NCBI RefSeq assembly: GCF_025698545.1
Contig: NC_068569.1
Coordinates: forward strand, 248,001-312,000
Direction of reading: 5' to 3'
DNA from: Gossypium raimondii
Lineage: Eukaryota > Streptophyta > Magnoliopsida > Malvales > Malvaceae
DNA: 64,000 nt
The position numbers and the translations under genes are program-made. Below are positions 47,670-60,376 of the stretch, in pieces. A model generated the notes under the pieces. That model saw only the letters and a program-made list of their open reading frames with translations, was not told the origin of the DNA and did not search any database. The stretch's first letter is position 1, and the number at the start of each line of letters is the position of its first letter.

Positions 47670-50600
47670 TTTTTATTCCTTCAAACCAAACAGCGAAAAT
47701 TAAAATTAAGAGTTTGGAAATGGGTATTAGAAACAGAAAAGCGGATGGGTAGAAATGGTTGAGAGGTAGGAAGGTTTAAGTAGAGGCGGAGGAGGGGAAA
47801 CTGCTCATTGAGAAGACACAATTCAGTAAAAAAGAGAGTATGTGGAAGGGAATAAATAGAGAAAAAGAAGTGTGTTTGATTTGGGATGTTGGGGTGGGGA
47901 ATATAATGGGCTCATATCTCTAGTAGGACGAAGTCAGGGAAATAATGGAGAATGAAGGCTTTGCAAATTGCAATGCAATGGAATCCACATCTGAATCCAC
48001 CTTTTTTCATACGATTTATAGTTCATTTATTAATAAAGTTACTGTCTCTCCCTTACTTTGAACCTCAGTTGGTATATCAAACGACAATAAGAAATTAATA
48101 TATTATTCGGCTTGCAATTTAACTTTGTCCAGCAACGCATGTTGGTTGTTTGTGTTCAGAAAAATATTTTAGATTAGCATTATTTTTATTTATTATTAGA
48201 TTATTTTTCTAGTTTTTAAGTGAATATATGTGGACTGTTACACGTCAATATCATTAAAATTTCATAGTTCGATCAATTTTTCTATCTAAAAGAAAATAGT
48301 TTAACTAATTTTTAAAGTCGAGAGTTAAACTAATAAAAAAACTTTAAAGTGACAAAAAATGTAAACTTTAAAAGTTAAATTTATCATTATATCTAAACTT
48401 ATCAAATAATATTTCACTAAATTTAAAATGGTATAAGTATCAAAAAATTTATTTCACTCCATTTAAAATGGTATAAGTATTTTTTTTTGAAAAATTTTAA
48501 ATTTCATGAGGATAAGAATTCTTAAAAATATAATTGGGTAAGAACTAATTACTTAAAATTGTGATTTAAATATGAATTAATATTTTTCTTCAAAGAAGTA
48601 ATACATTAATATTTTATTGTTTTTGAGATAATTTTAATTTATGAATATCAACAATCAGTATTAATATATATTAGATTTTGTCACACTACTCATAATGTGC
48701 GTGAAAGAAAATATCTTAGGTTTATAGATGGAGTGGTAATGGACCTGTAATTTAATGTATTACTATTGAACACATATTCGATCCTTAAATTTGTAATTGT
48801 TTTATTTAAAATAGTGTAAAAGTATGAAAATATAAAAGTTCCATCATTATAATTTTAATTATAAATTAAAATGAAGGTATATTTCTATAAATTTTAAGTT
48901 GGTGACCTAATTAAGGGTGATATCAACTTAATAAAATACTTAAATAACAATATAGATAATTATCAATTGATTATAAGATATTTCAAAATATTTATGGTAA
49001 AAACTATTTGCAAGTAGATATTATTATGTATCAAATAATAATAAAAGTATCAAACATCGAATATATATAATTTATATAAAAACATGAGTTTGGAGAAACT
49101 TTTAAATTAACTTTAAAAATAATTATAATTTAATTTAAAATTATTAGTTAAAATTTGTGCTAATTTTAAAATGTAGCTATTACTCGAATAGAATCCTAAA
49201 CATAAAATATATATAAAAATTGTGATAATTATATTCATGCAAAATAGAGTATTATTTGAATAGAATTTTAATAATCTTAATTAATGCTAGAGTTATATGC
49301 CGATCAAAATTAAAATTTAGTTTTATAAATAACATTCAATAGTTAGACATATTCAATCAATCAAGTAACATATAAGAAAAATACCAATAAAATAGAGAAT
49401 TAAATCAATATTAGTTATTTGAAGAGCAATGTTAAATTATATTCGAATGACGGTGACATCGGAGAGTGATCCAATATTATGTTTAATAGATGATGAGGTA
49501 ATATAGTATTATGATATTATTATTTTTAAATCTATAAGTTTATATTGTGTGAAGTAAACACTCTTAAAATATGTTTCTTTTTTTTATCTATATGTTGTTT
49601 GGTGCATGCAAAATTGTTTTGTAGGTTTATTTTGAAAAGAAAATCAAATTTCAATAATTATTTTTAATCACTATTGTTTAAATATCTTTCATATTTTCGT
49701 GACCTATTATTGTAATTATTGTATGTGTAATTTTTTTCAAATTAACATTACAATTTACTTTCTCATATAGTCCTAAACTTGTATAATATTTAAAATTAAG
49801 ACAAATTATCATCATCAAGATGATAATATGTAATGGAATTTAAAAATTAAACATGTAAAATTACATATAATGCATGTAGTAATAAAACCGAAAATATCAA
49901 ATGATCATATGACTTAAATGTTTTTTTTCTCAAAAATCATTACCTTATAATATTCCGCTTTTTTGTAAATATCATTAAACAGGTTTTGGTATTTACATTT
50001 TGAATGGTCTGATTTGTTGGTTTGCTTATTGCACAAAGACATATACATGTACTACGTTGAAACCAAAATAAGTAGAACTTAGCTTGTTCCTAAAATAAAA
50101 TTTTAGCTTTCCCAAACCACAGATGATTGGGCTACCAAACATTTTTGCCATCTGGGCTGTTAACAAGATTTGTTTTATTAGAAACTAGCATTTATTCACA
50201 GAACATAAGGTTCTCTTTTTCTGCTATAGTTTGTCACTTGGTTCATTGCCTACGTCAAGAGTCAAGAGTCAAGACTCAAGATAAGGGATAATGATTTTTG
50301 AAGGGTCGATTATCATGGGATTTGGCAATGATGTTGAAGTAGTTCCAGCCATTTTTGCTTGCTTTTGAGAGCTCAATTTTCTGTTAATCTATGGTGGAAT
50401 GGAGAATCAAAATGAAATTAAGATAATTAATAAATGTTAGAGGTTAATTTTTTTTAGAATAATAATCAAATTGATATAACGTGTAAATAATGATATATTT
50501 CAATTTTAAAATTATCACATTATCTCCTATCACAAATTTAACGGAACTGGGTAAAAAGATTAACACAATTAATTGAATAACAAATGATAAAAAAATTTAA

Positions 50601-51284
50601 TCATAATTAAGTACCTAAGTATAATTTACCCTTAAAAGTACTATGGAACGATTGGAAACGTTTATCTTCGTATTTTAGATTTTTTTTATGACAAAAGTTA
50701 TAAGAATATTTTTGGGTGCTAAGTAATGCATCTTTTAAAAATGTAATAGAATCCATAGCATATTAGCCATCGTTTAATATAATAGTATTATTTTGATTGA
50801 TTTTAAATTTACTTTTCAATAAAAAATTTAAATAAAAAGCGAAAAGTTAAAGGTTATCTTTCATTGAAAAGAAAATTATCCTTCACAAAGAATATTTTAA
50901 GATTTGTACTTTTGGGTGGCACCTATGTTTCCATTTTCAACCTGTTAGCATTTAACTTACAATTTTATTTCGGATTGTATCTTTAGTCAGATGCACAATT
51001 TGTTTAACCATCTAATCACAAGCCATATTTTCTAAGAACAAGAATAAGAATAAAGGAGCAAATATTCTCAAAGGATAATCTTACTTCTCATTTACAATAT
51101 AAATATATAAATTTCTATAATGATAAGTTAGAGTGGACACAACCTTTCGAGTGACATTTAGCATTTTTACTAATAGATAGGTTCTCAATTTTCAATTTGG
51201 GTGGGCGGCACAAAAGTCGACCCCTTAATTTTCATATACCCCAATTTGAACTCTATGCCCATACCAATCGCATTATTTAATTAA
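47670..51284. other. HMA promoter, then long AT-rich gene-free region
   Basis: The first 350 bp is GA-rich on the + strand and should include the HMA leader and promoter. The remainder is AT-rich with no gene, RNA or clear repeat. Confidence 0.5.
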
Positions 51285-51491
51285 GGGTAAGTTATATTAG
51301 TACTTATCTAACTTGGGTTTTTTTTTTTTTTTTGTCATCCAACTATGAAAAGTTACAAAATAACCACTTAACTATTTAATTGCCTTTTTGGGTGACAAAA
51401 AAAAAGATAATATTGGATGAAAATTTTGTAACTTTTCATAGTTATGTGACAAAATAAAACATATTTAAGTGACTATTAATGTAACTTACCC
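51285..51491. mobile_element. foldback MITE, about 207 bp
   Basis: Ends GGGTAAGTTA and TAACTTACCC are inverted. The interior halves also pair (AACTATGAAAAGTTACAAAAT against ATTTTGTAACTTTTCATAGTT), so nearly the whole element is one long hairpin. A TTAA/TTTAA-rich flank prevents a firm target-duplication call. Confidence 0.7.
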
Positions 51492-53284
51492 TTTAATTTA
51501 TCATAGCCAACCATTGGATAAAGTATTATATCACCTATGTACAGAGGCAGATTGAGGGGGCTGGCAGGGCCTCGACCCCCGTAAAATGAAAATTTTGTCA
51601 TTTTGAGAAAATGAGAAAGGATATCCAAGAGATGCTAAATGCTAATGTTTTATATAACCTCTTTTTTCCTTTAATTGTGTATGATGTGCATTTCTTTAAT
51701 ATAGATTGTGTGTATGAATCAAATAGGTTAGAGCCGAGTGCTAAGTGCTAAGTGAATGGTATTGCACGCCTTTTTATATAAATCTTATTTCTAGGTTTAT
51801 TTTTTTATGGTGCATGAGTTATTTTTTTCTATTAATTATAGGCTCATTAACCATTTCCTGTAATTTCTTCGTTATAAATTAATAATGTTGTGGGGATGCT
51901 AATTGCATAAAAATCATATTAATTTTGCACGATTATACATTCAAACCATAAACTATAACTTGATATCAGGATAGATAATAAGCGAATGGCAACAATTGCA
52001 TATGCATCTTCTTTTAACTCTACAATTATAAAATAAACAAAAGGAGCACATTGCGCTCTGCGTCATCAACTAAATTACTTGAGGATGCCCACTCATTTTG
52101 CAATGTCCTTGCCCAATATTATTCCACCAACTCAAGATATAATAATTATATACAAACCCTGTTTCAAGTCTTGGGACAAGCTAACTTATATTTGTTCCCT
52201 CACCTGTTGGCTTTTATGCGACATAAACTGCAATTCTTAGTACTATTGCAAATCTACATGTTTCCTTTTTTGTTTTTTTAATCCTTTTTCCACACGATTG
52301 GAAAAGCTTCCATTTATATCATTTCATATTGCACTTCAAAAACCTTAATTCATTTCGTCCTCAAATAATATATACATGCCAACACAACCTAACAAGGATA
52401 TCTGGCTTCTTTTTTCAGATATTTGAAATTTTATGGTTGTATTTTAATTCAAATAAAAAGAGAAAAAAATAATAAGTTTGCATTGAAAATGGAAGAACCT
52501 TTTGGTTCAACAACAACATCATGGTAATGTTCAATGGGAAATAAGATGATATAAAAAAAGAAAAAGAAAAAAGGATGGTGGCCACTGAGATATCATTAAA
52601 TTCCAAAAAACCATGATATGAGAGTAGAGGAGAAATCATCAAAGTCATCCCCATTTCCTAATCATTGAGTCGTAAATCAATTATCGCCATGCAATAAGCG
52701 GAAGGATTGTATATATCTGGTACAATAATCTACACCTACACCTACACCTACACCTACTAGTGGGTTGCCCACTCCTTTCTTTCTTAATGGCCCAAGCTTG
52801 CTTTAAATATCAATCATGTTGGAATAAGTTGGTCCACAAGATCAATTTTGTGAAGCTAAAATTAAGTTTGTTTTGTTTTAGTAATAAATTCTTACGTATC
52901 ATCAAATAATATAAAAATGGACAGTTTCTGTCGCAAAAGAAAAGAAAAGAACAAATAATGGTGCGTTCCATATATCAAGAATCATGAGGAAATGGGATAT
53001 TGCTTGGCCAATCCTATCTTTACTTTAGGCAAAGATACAAATGAAAGTGGGATATGATCCCTCTCCCAAACAGCAAAATAAAGTGGGTGGACAACGTGTC
53101 ATTACATTGAAAAATAACGACAACCTCATAACAGTCCGCATCAAATTCCATTTATGTCTGATGCGTATTTGTTGATAATCAAGAAAATGGGCCGAGTCGA
53201 GTCGTCCAAATCTATTTCCATGCTTGTTTGAGACATGATAATTTATCTCAGGGCCTCATGAGTGCTAATAATTCTACTTCAAAC
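51492..53284. other. gene-poor spacer
   Basis: Bases 51540-51600 have a G/C-rich motif (GAGGGGGCTGGCAGGG ... CGACCCCC) resembling the end of a decayed DNA transposon. A six-base TACACC repeat lies at 52731-52757. Otherwise AT-rich with no gene. Confidence 0.5.
52731..52757. repeat. TACACC microsatellite
   Basis: About four and a half perfect copies of a six-base unit. Confidence 0.8.
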
Positions 53285-53287
53285 TTA

Positions 53288-53870
53288 GGGTCTGTTTGAT
53301 TGACGGAATTGATTTTCTGAAAAATCATTTCCAACTTTTCCAGCGTTTAATTGGCGGAAAACATTTTCCATTTGAGAAATGAACTCCAAAACAAGAGAAA
53401 TTGGGTTACATTTTAGGGAAAATGTCTTACCCTTTCAATTTCCGTAAGACATTTTCCGTGCTCTCCTCTCTATCGCCTCATTCATTCCTTCCTTCATTTC
53501 CGGTAGAAAACTGCTTCTGTTTATCGATTTGCTAGTAACTTGTTTTTTTAATTATTCAATACTTGTTTTTTAACACAATTACAAATAATTTATTTGATAT
53601 TAATTTTTTTTTAATTTATAAAGATTAATATTGTAGCTTAATAATTGAGTATTATTATAAATAAATCATTGCAATATATGTAAAAACAATTTAAAATATA
53701 AAAATTTATTAATATATATTAATATATGTAAAAACAACTTTTCCGGAAAATATTTTCAAGAAATCTGCCAAACAGCAGAAAATATTTTCTAGTAAATCAT
53801 TTTACAGAAAGTAAAACATTTTCCAGAAATCATTTTACGGAAAACATTTTACTGGCAATCAAACAGACCC
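53288..53870. mobile_element. Tourist-like (PIF/Harbinger) MITE, 583 bp
   Basis: Terminal inverted repeats GGGTCTGTTTGATTG and CAATCAAACAGACCC are perfect over 15 bp. They are flanked by TTA at 53285-53287 and 53871-53873, the 3-bp target duplication typical of PIF/Harbinger elements. Subterminal ATTTTCC/GGAAAAT repeats occur on both sides. No transposase. Confidence 0.85.
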
Positions 53871-53873
53871 TTA

Positions 53874-54203
53874 TAATCCTATTCAAATTTATTATCAACC
53901 AATATAAAAACCAAGATTCAAACACTTTATCATCTAAAATTATAAATAAAACTTGTAACATAAAACATGCCAATAGAAATAAAACCCAACAAAAAGGTGC
54001 CTAAAATAACAAAGCAAACCCTCACTCCCCTTTAGAGACAAAACTAAGAATATAATAGTAAACAGAAACAGAATGAGACACCTATATCATTGGATGATCT
54101 AATGGGTCTCTCAATTCACAGCAACACAGAAGAATTATGTATCACCGTGACCCATGACTTGGAAGAGTTTTACGTACGGTGAAAAATGCTCCTGAAAAAG
54201 GTT
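53874..54203. other. 3' flank of the IMP3 gene
   Basis: AT-rich, with the 3' UTR of IMP3 in its right part. Confidence 0.5.
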
Positions 54204-55497
54204 TCAGTTCATTGCATCATAATCATCCAACTTCTCATTGTATTCCAACACCTTCCTCCGTATTTTCGATGTGTCTACCCATGTAATGAAGTCTTCCATG
54301 TTCCTTGTTACAAGGAATGCCGGGTCTGTCACTGTCTCTGGACCGACACGAATGTGTCCCTGCTCAACATACGTGACTGCTTCTTTCAAGTGTTCTGCAA
54401 ACTTTAGGTGCACCAACACAGTTGAGAGCCTACGCCTGCAAGCAAAGAATATAATAACAGAGTAAACATACCAAAGAAGCAATGCACATGAAGCACTTCC
54501 ATGTTTGCTTTAATTAGGCAAACAAAACAAAAACCATTCTCTGCATTCATATCAGCCATGCATTTGAACAAATATTTGCTTACCTACAAAAAGATGACAC
54601 TGATAACCGATCGCATAGAGCCAAGCTTTTCCTGGTCGGGATTACGCCCATATTGTATCTGCCGATGATAGGAAAATGATATATAAATCAATGTCTTTTG
54701 TTTAAGATATACAATTCATTCATTCGAGGAAAAACTCAACCCAACAATTATGGAATCTTTGCATCTTGATCTCATAACAAGCATGTATAAGTAAAAATCA
54801 AGTAATAATGTATCTATTAGCACAAAAGCATAGTCAGAAAGGCAGGGCAACATAGATTTTAAACCACCTTTTGGGCATTCTTATAGGATTAATCCTCAAA
54901 ATAACTACAGTCACCATAATTCAAAAGTTTCGGGATGTTTGGAGATTGAAATCTTTCTCCATATTCACTCAGCAAAGTAAGAACAATGACAAACATAATT
55001 CTGAATGTTCTATTATATAGTTCTAGATCTTAACAACATGAAACATTTATGCAGAATATTACAACATAATTAAATATAAATTACACAAGTGAAGTAGCAA
55101 AACCTACAAGTTTAAATGAAGTTAAACTATAACAAGTTATAAAGAAAAACCCACAGTTTCTCTAACAGTAAATCAGTCATCTCGATCCGAAAAGGGTCTC
55201 GAGGATCCATCTGCTTCAATATATTCACCAATTTCTGGACCATCCGGCACAAACTGGAATATCTGTTTCCAATTTCAACCCACCATAAATAATATATAAA
55301 CCCAAAATCAATGTCAATCAATATCAATATCAAGAATGCACTGACTACAGAGAAATTACAGACTTCTTATAATCGTCACGACCAGTGACATGATAACGAT
55401 GCAGAATGAGATTCTCCCGGTGACCACCTTCTCTTTTCCATTCCAAAAAATTTACTTTCTTCAACAGTTTTTTCTCATGAAACTTTAGCTTCCTCAT
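54204..55497 (-). CDS. IMP3: U3 snoRNP protein IMP3 (S4 domain)
   Basis: Minus-strand exons 55497-55364, 55262-55155, 54658-54584 and 54435-54204 join in frame to 182 residues, the normal IMP3 length. The start [20 protein letters not shown] and the segment [20 protein letters not shown] match the conserved N-terminal region. The S4 RNA-binding fold follows ([20 protein letters not shown], then [20 protein letters not shown]). The C-terminus keeps [23 protein letters not shown]3 works in the nucleolus within the SSU processome, helping U3 snoRNA pair with pre-18S rRNA. All key parts are present and the gene is complete. Confidence 0.94.
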
Positions 55498-57515
55498 CCT
55501 ATGGCTACTTAAGAAAATTAAAAAAAGAGAAAAAAAAGAAAAAAAAAAACCACGAGAGAAATCAGCGGCAGCTTTAAACTCGGAAGAGAAAGAGGGAAGG
55601 GTTGAGGCAGGGAGAGGAATTTTGCTTTAGGGTTTAGTTTGTATTTGATTCAAAGCCCATATTTGAAGCCCATATAACTGTTTTTCAAAAGCATTTTGCT
55701 TTAGGATTCCGTATCTGAAGCCCATTTAAATCTTTTCCAAAATACTTTACTAATATCGACCTTAATTACTGATTATAGCTGAATAATGTTGAATTTTACT
55801 TTTAAAATCATTAAGGAGCGGGATAGAAATAAAGAACGCCACATATCTTCATTTTATTTACATTCCTTCAATCCATCCCTTTAACCATACCATACTTGTT
55901 CATCTTATAATTTAAAATTCTTTTGTAAAAATACATATTTGCGAAAACATATTTTATTATTAATTTTTTTTAAAAATTAAACAAAGTCAAAGGCAACGTA
56001 ACTAAGGTTTCAAACTCCTCGAAAGTTGAATCGAATATAGCTGAAGTGGGTGGATTACTTTTCAAGCAAAACTCTAACACAGAAAATTAGACAATGGATT
56101 GAACCTAAAACAGGACAATGTTTTGTCCAAATCTCACTCATCCATTTTTATTATTAAACTAAATAAAATGGAATAAACTTAATGTTCTTTACATATCAAG
56201 CTGAGACAGCCTTTACCATATAACCTACCTCAACCTAAACCATAAACAAGTCTTACCGACAATAATACAATATCCTAATAGGTAAAAGATTGAAAGATCA
56301 TTTGTAGCTATGCTATCAATTAAACATATATATATATATACATATTTATGCATCCCAGGTGAATTTCTGTCTTCAACTGATGTCATCTGAAACAAAATTT
56401 AAAATCCTCACAAGGTAAAAGATGCTTTTTCTGAGAAATTAGTATGAAAATTTAAATGAATACAAGAAAGGATTAGAGTGCAACCTGTAAGTATCCTGTT
56501 CTTCTAGATCTACAAATAGCAGTTCCGCTTCAGAGCTCAACCATAAGCTAAACATTTGGTTGTTTCTTTTAAATGTACCATGTATACAATATCTTATACA
56601 ATCACCATGTTGCTGCTGCTCAACACATCAGGAAACACCATTAACCCATGAAAACCAACCTGTCAAAAAGCAATGTAAGAGAAAGTTCATAAAAAGACAA
56701 AATACCATCAGCAAATGTAACACTCATACAGCGCCTAATTGCATATAAAGACATACCTTGTCAACAAGTACTGTGTATGAACATAAAAACTTATGATCCA
56801 CTAGAACTACAACTGTTTGTTGGACAAATAGATATGCTTGTGGTGAAGAAGAAAGGGTGAATGATAAAATCATTTCCATAACATTTTAAACATATACACA
56901 TTGCTCTTTTGGGGCCACAAACAAGATAGGTTTTACCTAGGTATGTTTGCATATATAAAAGCACGCTAGGCACAAGTGACTTGGCAGCTCATATCCGAGT
57001 TATTAAAACTCGTTCATAAAAACATGTTAATGATACTAGTATATCAAACCAAGCAGTTAATTAGTGTTAGATTAACAAAGAAAAAAAGGATCTTACGACT
57101 TACCAGTTTGAAAGTTATAGAAACTCAAAAGGCTACAATAGAAATTACTTCAAGTAAAACTTCATAAAAAGAAAAAGAAAAAAGAGAGAAGTTACTTCAA
57201 GTATGTAATTTTCAACATGTAGTGATTGTTTCCAGAACCAAGAGAAAAATATTTGTGACATACTAAATGCTTAATGCTGAAATTAACCTATTGACATGCT
57301 TCTTCACACATCACACATCTTTGCAACAAATGCTTTTGTGGTGATAGGCCTTCCATGAAAAATTTACAATCATAATCAGCATAGAAGGTTAAAATAAAAT
57401 ATTTAGAATATTTTGCCCAAACTAACAAACCTGCCACAGAGGAACTCTGAGCGTGTTTCTTCAGCATTGAAACAATTACGACGAAAGAATGTTTCTGAAC
57501 TCTCACTTCTATTTG
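55498..57515. other. IMP3 promoter and long spacer
   Basis: Divergent side of IMP3, then AT-rich sequence with an AT microsatellite at about 56327-56342. The right part (from about 56,300) may include an extended 3' UTR of the PPR gene. No gene was seen. Confidence 0.5.
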
Positions 57516-59913
57516 TTAATCAACCTTTGGAATATATCCTTCCCTCTTCATCTCCACATTCAACAACTCAAACACTTGATGAAGCTCACTTGAATGATAT
57601 AGCAAGTCATCTCCGGCAAGAAATTCATGAAGTTGACCTTCAATGTCAAGCCAGCTACAACCAGGAGTTTTACTGACACCCCTATGTCTCATCAATGCCC
57701 TCATTTGTGCTGATTCATCCCACCTTCTTGATTTCGCATATATCTTTGATGAGATAACATAGTTTCCAGAATTTGAAGGCTCCATTTGAAGAAGAAGTAG
57801 CATCACCTTCTCACTAAGATCAAGATTTTTGGACTTTTGACAGGCACCAAGTAGTGCTCCCAATACAATTGCATCTGGTTTTTCAGGCATCTTCTCAATG
57901 AAGTCCCAAGCCTCATAAAGTTTACCAGCACGTGACAAAAGATCAACCATGCAAGAGTAATGCTCAATTTTTGGTGTTAACCCATATGACAAGTTCATCA
58001 AGTTAAAATACCGCCAGCCTTCATCAACCAATCCTGCATGCACACATGCTGAAAGTACTCCCACAAATGTCACATCATTTGGACAGGCATCCGTACCCTC
58101 AGTTGACATGCGCTCAAATAGTGATAAAGCCTCCTGAGATCGCCCATGAAAAGCAAGAGCAGAGATCATTGCATTCCATGAAACCTCATTTTTAATAGGC
58201 ATGTTTTCAAATACTCTTCGTGCATCATCCAAGCTCCCACACTTAGCATACATATCAACCAATGCAGTAGAAACAAAGATATCATGTTGTAAGCCTCTTT
58301 GTGATGCATATGCATCAATCCATTTGCCCAATTCAAGGGCCCCAATTGAGGCACATGCTGAAAGAACTCCGGCCAATGTTCTTTTGTCTGGGTTAACTCC
58401 TGCATCGTTCATGCCATGAAACAACTTGATTGCTTCATCTGACATTCCATTTTGTGCATACCTATTACGTATAGATAGCACAGCATCTAATCATAAAATT
58501 CGGCGAAGATAATCATTTGATATAAAAATCATTAAGTTTTAAATATTTTAAGAATTTATTGCTAGAAAAATGCTTTTCTAGTACACATTATATCTAACAT
58601 AAGAACCGAGTTAATGTATCTCAAGGCTACTATTTAACCTCCACCATCTGAACTTCTAACTTTAATTAATTGTATAAAACTGTTAGCCCATATGACCGAA
58701 CCAACATAACCTGTTCAAAACAATTTTATTTTGAGGGAGTTCAAAACAATTTATCCAATTATTACTGCTAGCGATTCATGCTTTATACAAAGTTTAAAAT
58801 TTTAACTTCTTGAAGTGTCATTTACGATTAAAATTTTGCCACCATTCTAGTAAAGAGGCTTTTTTACGTCAAGACACTATTTTAAATTGTCATCCCTAAA
58901 ATTATTGCCTAACTAGTCCAACTTAAAAAGAAAACTTCTTATGCTATGGCACTTAAATAAATTAGATTAAAAAAAAGGGAAAAAGAAAACAATTGCACGG
59001 AATAGAATTTTACTTACCCAGTGATCATGGCATTCCAGGTGACCACATCCTTCCCCAGCATTCCATCAAAGACCCTCCTTGCCGATACCAAATCCCCACA
59101 CTTTCCATACATATCAACCAAAGCAGACCCAATATATGAACTCAATTGAATCTTATGTTTCACAACAAACCCCTCCACCCACATCCCTAGACTTAAATCC
59201 CCCAAGTCCCCGCAAGCCCCCAAAACACTGACTAATGTCATCTCATCAGGTACAAATCCTTCTTCTCTCATCTTCCCAAACAATCCCACCGCCTCACTCG
59301 CCTGCCTCATTTTAGAATACCCCGAAATCATCGAGTTCCATGACACCAAATCCCTGTCGGTTATTTCATCAAACACCTTACGAGCACTACCCAATTCGCT
59401 ACAACGGGCATACATAGTTATCAAAGAATGAGTAGTATGAGAATCAGCGTCCAAGCCAAGTTTAAACACGGAGGAATGAGCTAACTGGCCATGGGTCAGC
59501 TGTAAAAGATTAGCACACGCAATAAACAGAAAAGGGTAAGTGAATTTATTTGGTTTTAAACCCAAAAACTTCATTTGATAATAGAAATGAAGAGTTGCAG
59601 GGTAGTTTTGCCATGCGGTGGTAAGGCCACGGATCATGACATTGAAAGCGTAATCGTTGGGTTGCGGGATTTGGGAAAAGAGAAGAGAAGCGTAGGCGAA
59701 GTTCTTGAGGTCAATGATTTTGGAGAGAAGGAAGTTTGGTTTTTGAATGGCATTGACGAGCATTTGGGTGTGGATTTGTTGTAAGAGCTTGGTGGACGTG
59801 CATTTTTTTAACAGGGATAACAGCTTCTCTGCAAAAGATTGGTGAAAATGGGTTTCCGAAAGAATGGTGATTTGGCGGGAAACCAGGTTCGAAGAGCCTT
59901 TCGCTTTCTGCAT
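57516..59913 (-). CDS. PLS-class pentatricopeptide repeat protein (At2g34400-like) with one intron
   Basis: Exons 59913-59018 and 58461-57516 on the minus strand join in frame to 613 residues. The intron (556 bp) splits a PPR motif between NAMITG and YAQNG. PPR units such as [20 protein letters not shown] and [20 protein letters not shown] are regularly spaced. The end ([18 protein letters not shown], then [38 protein letters not shown]) is an E/E+ extension without a DYW domain. The N-terminus is a plausible mitochondrial presequence ([14 protein letters not shown]). The likely role is organellar RNA editing or processing. The Arabidopsis match is from memory and moderate. The downstream frame alone (from 58481) would not be a gene. 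Confidence 0.9.
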
Positions 59914-60376
59914 TGTACGGCGACGGCTGGGTAGTTACCTACCTGCGCAGTGGCAGGGAGTGCGATTTTTCTTGTTTTCTCTAGAAGGCGGAGGGAAGAA
60001 AGTGATCGAGAGCGGATGAATCCTTTGGATCTTGGCCTTTTCTTTTGTTCTTAAATACTTGGTTATTACAGATATAAGTTAATTCGAAATATCATTCTTT
60101 TACTAATGCGTTCTCTCAAGATTAGAATTCATCGCACCCATAAGTCTTGTATTTATTTGATAAAACCGAAAGACACTGTAGTTTTAAAAACCAAAAGTAA
60201 CTCATGGAGATGCAATACAACACCTTGGCAAAGGTCGTAATTGATAATCAAGCTTAAGGTTTTAGTTTATTCATATGAATATGGTAATTGACTGGTCGTT
60301 TTATCAAAAACAGATGCTAAGCCTACTTGATTTGCTGCATTTAATAGCGAAAATAAAGCATATATCATGCATCATT
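59914..60376. other. promoter of the PPR gene and 3' flank of CYP59
   Basis: Short spacer between two genes on the same strand. Nothing else was seen. Confidence 0.5.

Noticed and set aside
51540-51620. GC-rich motif resembling an hAT or other DNA-transposon end
   Set aside because: No matching inverted end or target duplication was found nearby, so no element could be delimited.
52051-52281. 76-residue plus-strand frame
   Set aside because: It has no ATG at its start, no recognisable motif and lies in AT-rich spacer.
58166-58419. Overlapping short frames within the second PPR gene
   Set aside because: Out of frame with the clear PPR motifs.
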